Shown piece after piece: positions 1-7,908 of a stretch of DNA of 64,000 nucleotides. Origin of the DNA: Phycisphaerae bacterium (GTDB lineage: Bacteria; Planctomycetota; Phycisphaerae; SM23-33); NCBI GenBank assembly GCA_030745875.1, contig JASLNT010000079.1:1-64000 (forward strand), given 5' to 3'. Every line of letters starts with the position of its first letter. Position 1 is the first letter of the stretch. The notes beneath the pieces were generated by a model, which saw only the letters and a list, made by a program, of their open reading frames with translations, made no database searches and was not told the DNA's origin. The position numbers were made by a program, and so were the translations under genes.

Positions 1-595
1 AAGATCCGGAGCTACGGTTTTGGCTCATCTTGGCGCGCATTGCTTCATGCATCTTCTTGATGAATTCCTCTCTGGACCCGCCGCGAGCCTGCGAAGATCT
101 CGACCCGCGAGCGTGTGAGGCGCCGCCGCCGCGATGCTGGCTCATCCTTTCACGCATTCTCTTGATGAATTCCTCTCTGGAGCTTGGTTTGGGGCTGGAC
201 TTGGAACTGGACATGGACTTGGACTTAGACGCTTCGGCGGCCTTCTTGCGCATTTCCATAAAACGGCGTTTCATTTCTTCGCTGGGGCCCTTTCCGGAGA
301 AGCCTCGACCGAATCCGCGGCCCTGGAAACCGCCATGGGGTCCTCGGCCTTGGAATCCGCGATGCTGCGGTCCGGGTCCGTGGGAGGTTTTGGCTTTTGG
401 CGAGTCTTTGCCTCCCTTGTCGGACTTGTGCGGTTTCTTGTCTTGATCCTTCTTACCGTGATCGCCCTTGTACTCTGATTTCCTGTCATCGTCACGCCCG
501 CGGGGGTCTCGACGTGAGTACTGCGCAGACGACCAGCTTGCCGAAAATGCGATCACCAACCCCAGTGCAACTGACATAATTCCATACCGCTTCAT
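1..595 (-). CDS. Secreted low-complexity protein with EEF-I-K-M repeats, C-terminus beyond the window
   Basis: An open frame runs on the minus strand from ATG at 595 to the window edge with no stop, giving 198 visible residues. A good ribosome binding site (AAGGAGA) lies about 7 bases upstream of the ATG. The N-terminus (MKRYGIMSVALGLVIAFSAS) is a Sec-type signal peptide. The mature part is charged and Gly/Ser/Lys/Arg rich, and the segment SREEFIKRM...MSQHR recurs as SREEFIKKM...MSQNR, with a weaker unit (SEEMKRRFMEM) before it. At DNA level the 17-base string behind SREEFI is repeated at about 60-76 and 164-180. I do not recognise a family and the function is unknown. The overlapping plus-strand frames here are shadows. 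Confidence 0.75.
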   Translation of the reverse strand, partial: MKRYGIMSVALGLVIAFSASWSSAQYSRRDPRGRDDDRKSEYKGDHGKKDQDKKPHKSDKGGKDSPKAKTSHGPGPQHRGFQGRGPHGGFQGRGFGRGFSGKGPSEEMKRRFMEMRKKAAEASKSKSMSSSKSSPKPSSREEFIKRMRERMSQHRGGGASHARGSRSSQARGGSREEFIKKMHEAMRAKMSQNRSSGS

Positions 596-764
596 GGTTT
601 GTCTCCTTTTTCCATGGTTTTGTCCCGTGAAGGCGACGGTGAAATTTGCGACACGATAACGTATAAATGAATCTGTAACCTATGTGTACGCCTGCTCAAA
701 TTGGTAACACATAAACTGGATTAATCTATATCGGCCCGGATAGTTCCTTTTCCACCCGAAAAAG

Positions 765-809
765 ACTCAGGCGGGAACAGGATTTCGATGCTCCTGTTCT
801 CGCCTGAGT
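765..809 (-). terminator. Rho-independent terminator of the downstream-facing Gfo/Idh gene
   Basis: An 18-base stem (765-782 with 792-809, one G:T wobble) closes a 9-base loop. Read on the minus strand it is followed by CTTTTT. It lies 25 bases after the stop of the oxidoreductase at 835. Confidence 0.85.
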
Positions 810-834
810 TTATAAGCGTCTTATCAATACGCTG

Positions 835-2226
835 TTACAGTGTCCAACCGTCCCGATACTCAATGTGAAGCAGTTCGTTGGCTTTGGGGAAATTGGTGAA
901 CTTCATGGTCTTGCTGTCGAACTCAAGTTTCTGGCCGCTGAACCGCATCGCCAGTACGCCCAGGAGCACCATTTCCGTAAGCGCCCCGCCGTATTCGAAG
1001 TTGGAACTGGCTGGCTTGCCGTCCTTGCATGCACGGAGCCAGTCGCCCATGTGCCCGTTCTTTACGCGCGGTATTGTCTTGGGCGGGCGTTTGGGGTCGT
1101 ATTCCTTCTGTTTGGTTTCGGGGAATATCCGCATTCCGCTGGCGCCGTGCGAACCGTGCTTGATAGCGCCCTTGCTGCCATAGATAAACGCGCCGCTGGC
1201 GTCGATCCTCCTGCCCTTTTCAAGCTCCCTGGGACGGGGCGTCTTGTACTCACCGTCTGTCCAGACCAGCTTGAGCGGAGGCATTTTGCCTCGGGCCGGG
1301 AACTGGTAGGTAAGCGTCGAGGAGATCGGGAACGCCTGGTCGGCCAGTTCGGGCTTGTGGTGCTTGACCTCGGACTGCACGCTTGTCGGATAGCCCAGAT
1401 TCAGAGCCCAGAACGCCGGATCGAGTATATGACAGCCCATGTCGCCCAATGCTCCGGTTCCGTATGCTAACCACGCACGCCATTTGAACGGGTGGAACGC
1501 GGGATGGTACGCACGCTTCTTTGTTGGTCCCAGCCAGAGGTCCCAGTCCAGCGTGTCGGGAACCGGTGGAGAGCCCTTGGGCAGATCTCGTACGGCGAAG
1601 TTCGCATACCAAGGCCCGCCTGTGGGCCGATCGGACCAGGCGTGAACTTCCGTCACATCGCCAATTGCCCCGGCCGCGATCCATTCCTTCAGCAGGCGGA
1701 TGGCTTCGGAGGAGTGGCCTTGGTTGCCCATTTGCGTCTGGACCTTGTACTTGCGGGCGGCCTCTTTCAGCATGCGCGCTTCGTAGACTGTGTGAGCCAG
1801 CGGTTTCTGACAGAATACGTGCTTGCCCAACTGCATTGCCGCCATCGAAGTAACCGCGTGGGTGTGGTCGGGCGTTGCGATTACGACCGCATCGATATCC
1901 TTCTGTTTCTCGAGCATGATGCGGAAATCTTTGTACGTTTTGGCTTTCGGAAAGGCCTTAAACGTTCTGGCCGCGTGCTTGGAGTCCACGTCGCACAGTG
2001 CGACGACGTTCTCACCGCGACACTGTCGCATGTTACCGCCTCCCATCCCGCCCACGCCGATGCCCGCAACGTTCAGTTTGTCGCTGGGGGCTTTGGCGTC
2101 CTTCTTGGCGCCCATGACGTTACTCGGCACGATCGTAAGTACGCTTGCCCCTGCGGCGGCTCCGGCTCCGGCGGCGAGGAAATCGCGACGGGTCAGCCTG
2201 ACGGTCTTTGAATTATGATCTTTCAT
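835..2226 (-). CDS. Tat-exported Gfo/Idh/MocA family oxidoreductase
   Basis: A 463-residue protein with a twin-arginine signal (RLTRRDFLAAG then an Ala/Gly-rich stretch, residues 11-35). A Rossmann domain follows: GIGVGGMGGGN is the dinucleotide-binding loop at about residues 56-66, and VVIATPDHTHA and EKP-like QKPLAHT are typical of Gfo/Idh/MocA enzymes. The C-terminal alpha/beta domain carries the family's substrate face. Such exported proteins are abundant in Planctomycetota and are usually assigned to sugar or polyol oxidation; the substrate is not deducible. AAAGGA lies 6 bases before the ATG at 2226. It is divergent from the dihaem gene at 2368, sharing a 141-base promoter region. A strong terminator follows. 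Confidence 0.9.
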   Translation of the reverse strand: MKDHNSKTVRLTRRDFLAAGAGAAAGASVLTIVPSNVMGAKKDAKAPSDKLNVAGIGVGGMGGGNMRQCRGENVVALCDVDSKHAARTFKAFPKAKTYKDFRIMLEKQKDIDAVVIATPDHTHAVTSMAAMQLGKHVFCQKPLAHTVYEARMLKEAARKYKVQTQMGNQGHSSEAIRLLKEWIAAGAIGDVTEVHAWSDRPTGGPWYANFAVRDLPKGSPPVPDTLDWDLWLGPTKKRAYHPAFHPFKWRAWLAYGTGALGDMGCHILDPAFWALNLGYPTSVQSEVKHHKPELADQAFPISSTLTYQFPARGKMPPLKLVWTDGEYKTPRPRELEKGRRIDASGAFIYGSKGAIKHGSHGASGMRIFPETKQKEYDPKRPPKTIPRVKNGHMGDWLRACKDGKPASSNFEYGGALTEMVLLGVLAMRFSGQKLEFDSKTMKFTNFPKANELLHIEYRDGWTL

Positions 2227-2367
2227 CGGTTGTCCTTTCGGGCGGGTTATCTAAACAGTCAGCGTACCAACCCGCGGCCCGCGACCGCAAGGATTCATGT
2301 CGGGGAAAATGGTTTGGCCGCAGGCCAATGGGCGAATACAATCATATCCGACACGAAAGGTCTTCTT

Positions 2368-5265
2368 ATGAGATTGCGGATGCTGAGAATTGTCGGATGT
2401 CTGGTTGGGGCGGTCTGTGCGTGCGGATCGGTTTTGGGTGCAGAGAAAAAAACGCTGATCGCTCACGGCGGGACGTGGACCGTTCGGGACAAGGCGGTCT
2501 GGAGCGACGGTGGGCCGGGTCCGAAGCTCGTGGCGACGGGAACTGATTTTGCCGACGGTCAGGCCGGCGTTGAAGTCTATTTCGACGACAAGCAAGGCGG
2601 CAACGCCGCGTTGATCGTACACGTAAGCCAAGCCGGAGTCGGCGCCAACAACTTCATCGGATACGAGATTGCATTGGACCCGCAAAGACAAGTTTTGCGA
2701 TTCGGGCGCCACAAGAACAATTTCTCGCTGATGAAGGACATCAAGGCGCCCGTCCCGCTGAAACGCTGGATTCCGCTGGTCGTGCGGATAAAGGGCGGGC
2801 TGATTGAAGTGGATGTGGACGGTAAGCAGATCGCCTCAATGAAGGATGCAAAGGGGTTCCTGCCCGCCGGAGCGGTGGGCCTGCGCCCCTGGACCCGCAA
2901 GGCGGGATTCCGGAACTTGTGGGTGTCGCAGAAGGGCAAGAAACGCACGATCGAGTTCCACCAGGAGTTGATCGGCGGGTCCCCGGCCGCGCCAACCAAA
3001 CGCAAAACCAAGCCCAAACCGGCGCCGACGATTTCGACCGCAGAGCAGCTTGCAGCGGTTGCTGCGCTGAAGGCCAAACTAATAAAAGCCGTCCCGCGTC
3101 TGGTGTTTGTCAAGCGTCATCACTTCAAACGGCCGTTCGGTATCGGCTCGATCATCGGCTGGAATATTTTCATACCCGGCGGCGGGATATATACGCGCGA
3201 CCTGACCAAGACCGGCCCGAGCGCCGAGACCGAACTGTTCAGGAACGATGACGGGATCATATACGACATGAGCCTGTCGTTCGACGCGAAGAAGATCCTT
3301 TTCGCCTGGCGCGACTGCAAGAAGGGCGAGTCGTTTCACATTTACGAGATCGGCGCGGACGGAAAGGGCCTGCGACAAATCACCAGCGGGCGGTTCCACG
3401 ATATCCACCCGTTCTATTTGCCCGACGGCAAGATCGGGTTTGTCACGTCGCGCGTCGAAGCGTTTACGATGTGCCAGCCCGGGGCGGCGTGCGCGCTGTA
3501 CGTCATGGACGCAGACGGCAAGAACATGCGGCGGATCCATTTTGGCACGCTGGCCGACCACTCGCCGTACGTACAGGATGACGGGCGGATTCTGTTCACA
3601 CGCTGGGAGTACCAGGATAAGAACCTCACGTATTCCCAGAGCCTCTGGACGATCAATCCCGACGGCACGCGGTTGAGGCTGTTTTACGGGAATACGATTT
3701 ACGAACCGGCGGTGACTTGGCAGGCCAAGGGCATCCCGGGCAAGTCGACGGTGCTCTGCACGCTGGCGCCTCACCACGGTAACCCGATAGGCGCCATAGG
3801 CGTCATCGACCGCAGCAAGGGCCTGGAGAACCCGCTGGCCATCCGGAACATCACCCCGGATGTCCCGTATCGACCCGATCTGAACCGGTCCGGTTACGGT
3901 GACAGGCAATATCCTCGCTCGTATCGCGATCCGCATCCGATCTCCGGGGATTTGTATCTGGCCTCGCACCAGAGCGCGGGACGGTTCGGCGTAGTCGCAC
4001 TCGATAACAAGGGCGCTAAGGCTGCGATTGTCCGGGACGACAAGTTCTCGTGCTTCAACGCCTTGCCGCTGGCCCCGAGGAAGCTTCCGCTCCGCAAGCC
4101 CATGCTCCCGCCGTCGGACAGTAAGTTCGGTACGTTCATCATCACGAACGTTTACGAGGGTCTGACGGGCGTGAAGCCTGGCCAGGTCAAGGCGATCCGC
4201 GTCATGCGCGTCTACCCCAAGCCGTGCAACATGCGCGGGAGGCGGGCCTACGACATGGATCCGCTGCAGTCCCGCGCGACCTACTACTCCAAGCAGTGCG
4301 TCGGGACCGTTCCGGTCGACGCGGCGGGGACGGCGAGTTTCAAGGCTCCGGCGGAAGTCGAACTGTACTTCCAGGCCCTCGACGCTTCGGGTAAGGAACT
4401 GCAGCGCATGGGGACAATAACGCAGATCATGCCCGGTGAGACGCAAAGTTGCATCGGATGCCACGAAAGCGCCTTCATGGCCCCTCCGAGCGGGGCGGCG
4501 TTCAGCAAGTTGCTTAGGCGCAAGCCCGTTGACATCACGCCTCCGCCCTGGGGCGACGGGCCGATAGATTTCGTCCGTCATATTCAGCCCGTTTTCGACA
4601 AGTATTGCATCAAGTGTCACAGCGGCGCCGATCCCAAGAAAGGTCTGGATCTCTCGGGCGACAAGACACGGTATTTCAACATGGCGTACGATTCCCTGCT
4701 GGACCGCAAAATGGTGCAATACCATTGGCTGCTGAAGGCTCCGGTGAGGAATTGGGCTCCGCTGACCACCGGTTCGCGAGTCAGCAAACTCATAAAGTAC
4801 ATCGACCAGAAGCATGAGAAGGTGGTTGTTGACGATGAATCGCGCAGGCGGATTTACACGTGGATCGACGCTAATGTTCCGTATTACGGGACGTACGAAC
4901 ACACGCGACCGGGCACGGCGGGATCGAGAGACCTCTGGACCGGTCCGTGGGTCGGGCAACTGAGAAACGCCCTGAAAGCCGCCGGTAGAAACCCCGGCTT
5001 CGGTCTGACCGACGTCAACCTGACCCGCCCCGAATTCAGCCGCGTGCTGACGACGGCCCTTGCGAAATCAGCCGGTGGAATCGCAGACGACAAGAAAGCT
5101 CCATTCAAGAGCAAGTCAGACCCCAAGTATGTGGCGATTCTCAAAGCGATCCAGGCCGGCAAGAAGGCCTTGGACGCCAACCCTCGCATTGACATGCCGG
5201 GCGCCAAACCCAAACCGTATCCGAAAGACTACGGAAAGCTCTACAGCGGATTCGCCGGTCCGTAA
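2368..5265 (+). CDS. Secreted dihaem beta-propeller protein, hydrazine-synthase-alpha-like, with N-terminal LamG/DUF1080-like domain
   Basis: I place the start at ATG 2368 rather than further upstream because a Sec signal (MRLRMLRIVGCLVGAVCACG) begins there and GAAAGG precedes it; product 965 residues. Residues about 25-165 look like a concanavalin-type (DUF1080/LamG) sugar-binding domain. The middle is a PD40/TolB-like propeller with repeated DG(K/R)I-F-TSR-type blades. The C-terminal part has two c-type haem motifs, CIGCH at about residue 695 and CIKCH at about 747. This layout resembles the hydrazine synthase alpha subunit family that is widespread in non-anammox Planctomycetota, where its role is unknown. 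Thirty bases separate it from the sulfatase at 5296, suggesting one operon. A paralogue sits at 11270. Confidence 0.85.
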   Translation: MRLRMLRIVGCLVGAVCACGSVLGAEKKTLIAHGGTWTVRDKAVWSDGGPGPKLVATGTDFADGQAGVEVYFDDKQGGNAALIVHVSQAGVGANNFIGYEIALDPQRQVLRFGRHKNNFSLMKDIKAPVPLKRWIPLVVRIKGGLIEVDVDGKQIASMKDAKGFLPAGAVGLRPWTRKAGFRNLWVSQKGKKRTIEFHQELIGGSPAAPTKRKTKPKPAPTISTAEQLAAVAALKAKLIKAVPRLVFVKRHHFKRPFGIGSIIGWNIFIPGGGIYTRDLTKTGPSAETELFRNDDGIIYDMSLSFDAKKILFAWRDCKKGESFHIYEIGADGKGLRQITSGRFHDIHPFYLPDGKIGFVTSRVEAFTMCQPGAACALYVMDADGKNMRRIHFGTLADHSPYVQDDGRILFTRWEYQDKNLTYSQSLWTINPDGTRLRLFYGNTIYEPAVTWQAKGIPGKSTVLCTLAPHHGNPIGAIGVIDRSKGLENPLAIRNITPDVPYRPDLNRSGYGDRQYPRSYRDPHPISGDLYLASHQSAGRFGVVALDNKGAKAAIVRDDKFSCFNALPLAPRKLPLRKPMLPPSDSKFGTFIITNVYEGLTGVKPGQVKAIRVMRVYPKPCNMRGRRAYDMDPLQSRATYYSKQCVGTVPVDAAGTASFKAPAEVELYFQALDASGKELQRMGTITQIMPGETQSCIGCHESAFMAPPSGAAFSKLLRRKPVDITPPPWGDGPIDFVRHIQPVFDKYCIKCHSGADPKKGLDLSGDKTRYFNMAYDSLLDRKMVQYHWLLKAPVRNWAPLTTGSRVSKLIKYIDQKHEKVVVDDESRRRIYTWIDANVPYYGTYEHTRPGTAGSRDLWTGPWVGQLRNALKAAGRNPGFGLTDVNLTRPEFSRVLTTALAKSAGGIADDKKAPFKSKSDPKYVAILKAIQAGKKALDANPRIDMPGAKPKPYPKDYGKLYSGFAGP

Positions 5266-5295
5266 TCGCGCCGGCGTCGAACTCTCACTGGAGAT

Positions 5296-6849
5296 ATGAA
5301 AGTGGTTATGAACAGACGCAGATTCATGAAGGGTATCGCCGCGACCGCCGCCGTCGCAGTCATGCCGCGGGCCTCCCGCGCCAAAACGCCCGCAGGCGAT
5401 TGGCCCAAGAAGCCCAATGTCGTGATCGTGATCACTGATGATCAGGGCTATGGCGAATTGGCCTGCCACGGTAACAAGATCATCAAGACGCCGAATCTCG
5501 ACGCCTTCCATGCCGCCAGCGTGCGGTTTACCGCCTTCCACGTGAGTCCCACGTGTGCTCCGACGCGGACGAGCCTGATGACCGGGCGGCACGAGTTCCG
5601 CTCGGGCGTTACGCACACCATCCATGAGCGCGAGCGGATGGCCCTGACGTCGACAACCGTGGCGCAGATGCTCAAGGGCGCCGGATACGCCACCGGCGTA
5701 TTCGGCAAGTGGCATCTGGGCGACGAAGAGCCCTACCAGCCGCAAAGCCGCGGTTTCGACGAGGTGTTCGTCCACGGCGCTGGCGGGATCGGGCAGAGCT
5801 TTCGGGGTACGTGCGGCGACGCGCCGGGCAACAAGTACTTTGACCCCGCGATCCGCCACAACGGTTCGTTCGTCAAGACAAAGGGCTTCTGCACGGACAT
5901 CTTCTTCACCCAGGCCCTGCGGTGGATCAAGAGCGCCAAGGACGGCGACAAGCCGTTCTTCGCATACATCACCACCAACGCTCCGCACGGGCCGCTGATC
6001 TGTCCGGATAAGTACAAGAAGCCGTATCTCGCGGCCGGGCTGTCGGCCGGGCATGCCGCGTTCTACGGGATGATCACGAATATCGACGAGAATGTGGGCA
6101 TCCTGCTGAAAAAGCTCGACGACTGGAAGATCGCCGAAAACACGCTGGTGATCTTCATGACCGACAATGGTTCGGCCCAGGCCGGCGGGGGCGGGCGCAG
6201 AAAACGGAAGGGCAGGAAGGGCAAGCCCGCCCCGAAGCCCGCAGCGCCGTCCAAAGGACTGTTCAACGCCGGGATGAAGGGCAAGAAGGGCTCAGCCAAC
6301 GAGGGCGGCACGCGCGTTCCGTGCTTCGTGCGCCTCAAGGGCAAGACGCCCGTAGGCGTTGACGTCGGCGCGCTGACCGGTCACATAGACATCTTCCCGA
6401 CACTCGCCGAGGTCTGCGGCGGTAAATTGCCCGACGTCAAACTCGACGGGCGGAGCTTCGCGCCGCTGCTGAAGAACCCCAAGGCCAAGTGGGCTGACCG
6501 GTTCATCTTCGTCCACCGCGGTCGCTGGGCCAAAGGCAAGGCCGCCGACTCGAAATACGGGCCCTGCGCTGTCCGCACGCAGCGGTTCCGCCTGGTGGGC
6601 AACAAGGAGCTGTACGATATCGACGCCGATCCGGGCGAGAAGACCAACGTGATCGACAGACATCCCGAGCAGGTCGCCAAGATGCGCAAGGCCTACGACC
6701 AGTGGTGGTCCGAGGTGCTGCCCGCTATGGTCAACGAGGACGTTCCCGTGCCGAAAGAGAATCCCTACAAGGTGCTGTTCCGCAAACAGGCCGCCACTGA
6801 GAAGGGAATCCCGCCCTGGCCCGTAGAACCGGCCGCTAAAGACGTGTAA
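5296..6849 (+). CDS. Tat-exported sulfatase (arylsulfatase type)
   Basis: A 517-residue sulfatase. The N-terminus has a twin-arginine signal (NRRRFMKGIAATAAV). VVIVITDDQGYGE supplies the N-terminal metal-binding Asp pair, and CAPTRTSLMTGR (Cys at residue 87) is the formylglycine signature C-x-(S/T/P)-x-R. FGKWHLGD and MTDNGS are further sulfatase motifs. A Lys/Gly/Pro-rich insert lies around residues 295-325. Substrate is unknown; in this context probably a sulfated polysaccharide. The start is uncertain: GGAG at 5290 is too close to ATG 5296, and ATG 5308 (MNRRRF) is an equally good choice. It follows the dihaem protein by 30 bases. Confidence 0.92.
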   Translation: MKVVMNRRRFMKGIAATAAVAVMPRASRAKTPAGDWPKKPNVVIVITDDQGYGELACHGNKIIKTPNLDAFHAASVRFTAFHVSPTCAPTRTSLMTGRHEFRSGVTHTIHERERMALTSTTVAQMLKGAGYATGVFGKWHLGDEEPYQPQSRGFDEVFVHGAGGIGQSFRGTCGDAPGNKYFDPAIRHNGSFVKTKGFCTDIFFTQALRWIKSAKDGDKPFFAYITTNAPHGPLICPDKYKKPYLAAGLSAGHAAFYGMITNIDENVGILLKKLDDWKIAENTLVIFMTDNGSAQAGGGGRRKRKGRKGKPAPKPAAPSKGLFNAGMKGKKGSANEGGTRVPCFVRLKGKTPVGVDVGALTGHIDIFPTLAEVCGGKLPDVKLDGRSFAPLLKNPKAKWADRFIFVHRGRWAKGKAADSKYGPCAVRTQRFRLVGNKELYDIDADPGEKTNVIDRHPEQVAKMRKAYDQWWSEVLPAMVNEDVPVPKENPYKVLFRKQAATEKGIPPWPVEPAAKDV

Positions 6850-6935
6850 GCTGCTGTTCCAGTATTTCCCGGATCGCAGCACCACCCGGAGCCTCGCATT
6901 GTTTCATTGGGTGTTCCTCTTGGAAACCCCGGAAA

Positions 6936-7610
6936 CTATCTGAATCTCCTGCTCTCCGAAAGTTGCTTAGCGACGTTTCTGATTCGCTTGTTTGCGCCGT
7001 TCTGAGCCAGCCAGCCGACATGTTCGCCCGCCAGATCCGGATGCTCCAGGACACGCTCGTGCACCCAACTGTCCTGGGTTTGTTTTACCCGTTCGAAAGT
7101 TTCGGCGAGCCCCCGCTCGTCGATCGCCCTGAGTATTTCATGTCTTGTATACACCTTGTCGGCCGGCGGCTGGTGAACTTCACTGCGATTGGCCAACTCG
7201 CCGAATTGTTCGGTGGTAAGGAGGTCCGATCTGATAAGTTCAATAATCCTGTTCAGACGAAGATCCTCTCCATCCGGGCCGCAGTCGGTCAGGGCGAAGA
7301 TGTTGTCGATCTCTTCGTCGGAAAGAGCGTCTCTGGATCGAATGTAATTGAGAAACGCTCCGTGCCTGTAGTGTTCGGCGTTGGGGTCGTCGGATGTTTG
7401 TATTTCGTTGTATTGCTGCAGCAGGAGGTCGCCGGATATGATCCCGGAGTCGATCCACTCGCGGCTGTATCCGAGTCTAACCAGCGCCTTATTCATGTCC
7501 GCATTCATTCTTGCGTGTCCTGCGTCCATTTGCCAAACCGTTACTCGACCCGGTTCTTGCCCGGTTTTACAATCGCTGCTTACCTGCGTGTTATCCGTCG
7601 GCGGAACCAT
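6936..7610 (-). CDS. Hypothetical acidic, mostly helical protein
   Basis: A 224-residue frame with no recognised family, no signal peptide and no membrane segment. It is rich in charged residues and predicted helices (for example LSDEEIDNIFALTD and a stretch around RHEILRAIDERGLAETF). It overlaps the preceding minus-strand gene (7580-7855) by 31 bases if ATG 7610 is used. Starts at 7529 (MDAGHARM) or 7508 (MNADMNK, with AGGA upstream) would remove the overlap. It is the last gene of the run oxidoreductase, transporter, small protein, this protein. Function unknown. Confidence 0.6.
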   Translation of the reverse strand: MVPPTDNTQVSSDCKTGQEPGRVTVWQMDAGHARMNADMNKALVRLGYSREWIDSGIISGDLLLQQYNEIQTSDDPNAEHYRHGAFLNYIRSRDALSDEEIDNIFALTDCGPDGEDLRLNRIIELIRSDLLTTEQFGELANRSEVHQPPADKVYTRHEILRAIDERGLAETFERVKQTQDSWVHERVLEHPDLAGEHVGWLAQNGANKRIRNVAKQLSESRRFR

Positions 7611-7855
7611 CGCGCGGGATGTTTGAGTTTGGCCCGCCAGGCCGCCAGAGTTGACGTGTCCTTCTTGGGGTCGGACAGCAGGATCGAATAGAACCAGTCA
7701 GCCGCTTCCTGAGGGAAACCGCCCTGGCCTACAGGCTTGAACGGGATCGGTGTGATCTGCTCGGGATGCCTGAGGCCCCAGTCGATGAACCGCTCGGTTT
7801 CCGAGATCATCTCCCGCTGATACGCGCGCCATGATTCTTCGACGTTTGAGTCCAC
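7580..7855 (-). CDS. Small hypothetical protein downstream of the transporter
   Basis: A 91-residue frame from a GTG at 7855, starting MDSNVEESWRAYQREM. It has aromatic-rich central residues (FIDWGLRHPEQITPIPF, EAADWFYSILL) and a basic C-terminus (WFRRRITRR). No family is recognised. It lies 53 bases downstream of the NRAMP-like gene in the same orientation and its end overlaps the next gene, which supports a shared transcript. No strong ribosome binding site is visible. Confidence 0.5.
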   Translation of the reverse strand: MDSNVEESWRAYQREMISETERFIDWGLRHPEQITPIPFKPVGQGGFPQEAADWFYSILLSDPKKDTSTLAAWRAKLKHPARWFRRRITRR

Positions 7856-7908
7856 GTGTTATCCGTGTATTGTTATGTCTGCTGCGCGTCTGGTTGCAGA
7901 CGACGGTG

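Noticed and set aside
3079-4959. A 626-codon minus-strand frame opposite the dihaem propeller gene
   Set aside because: Antisense shadow; the plus strand carries a signal peptide, propeller blades and two haem motifs.
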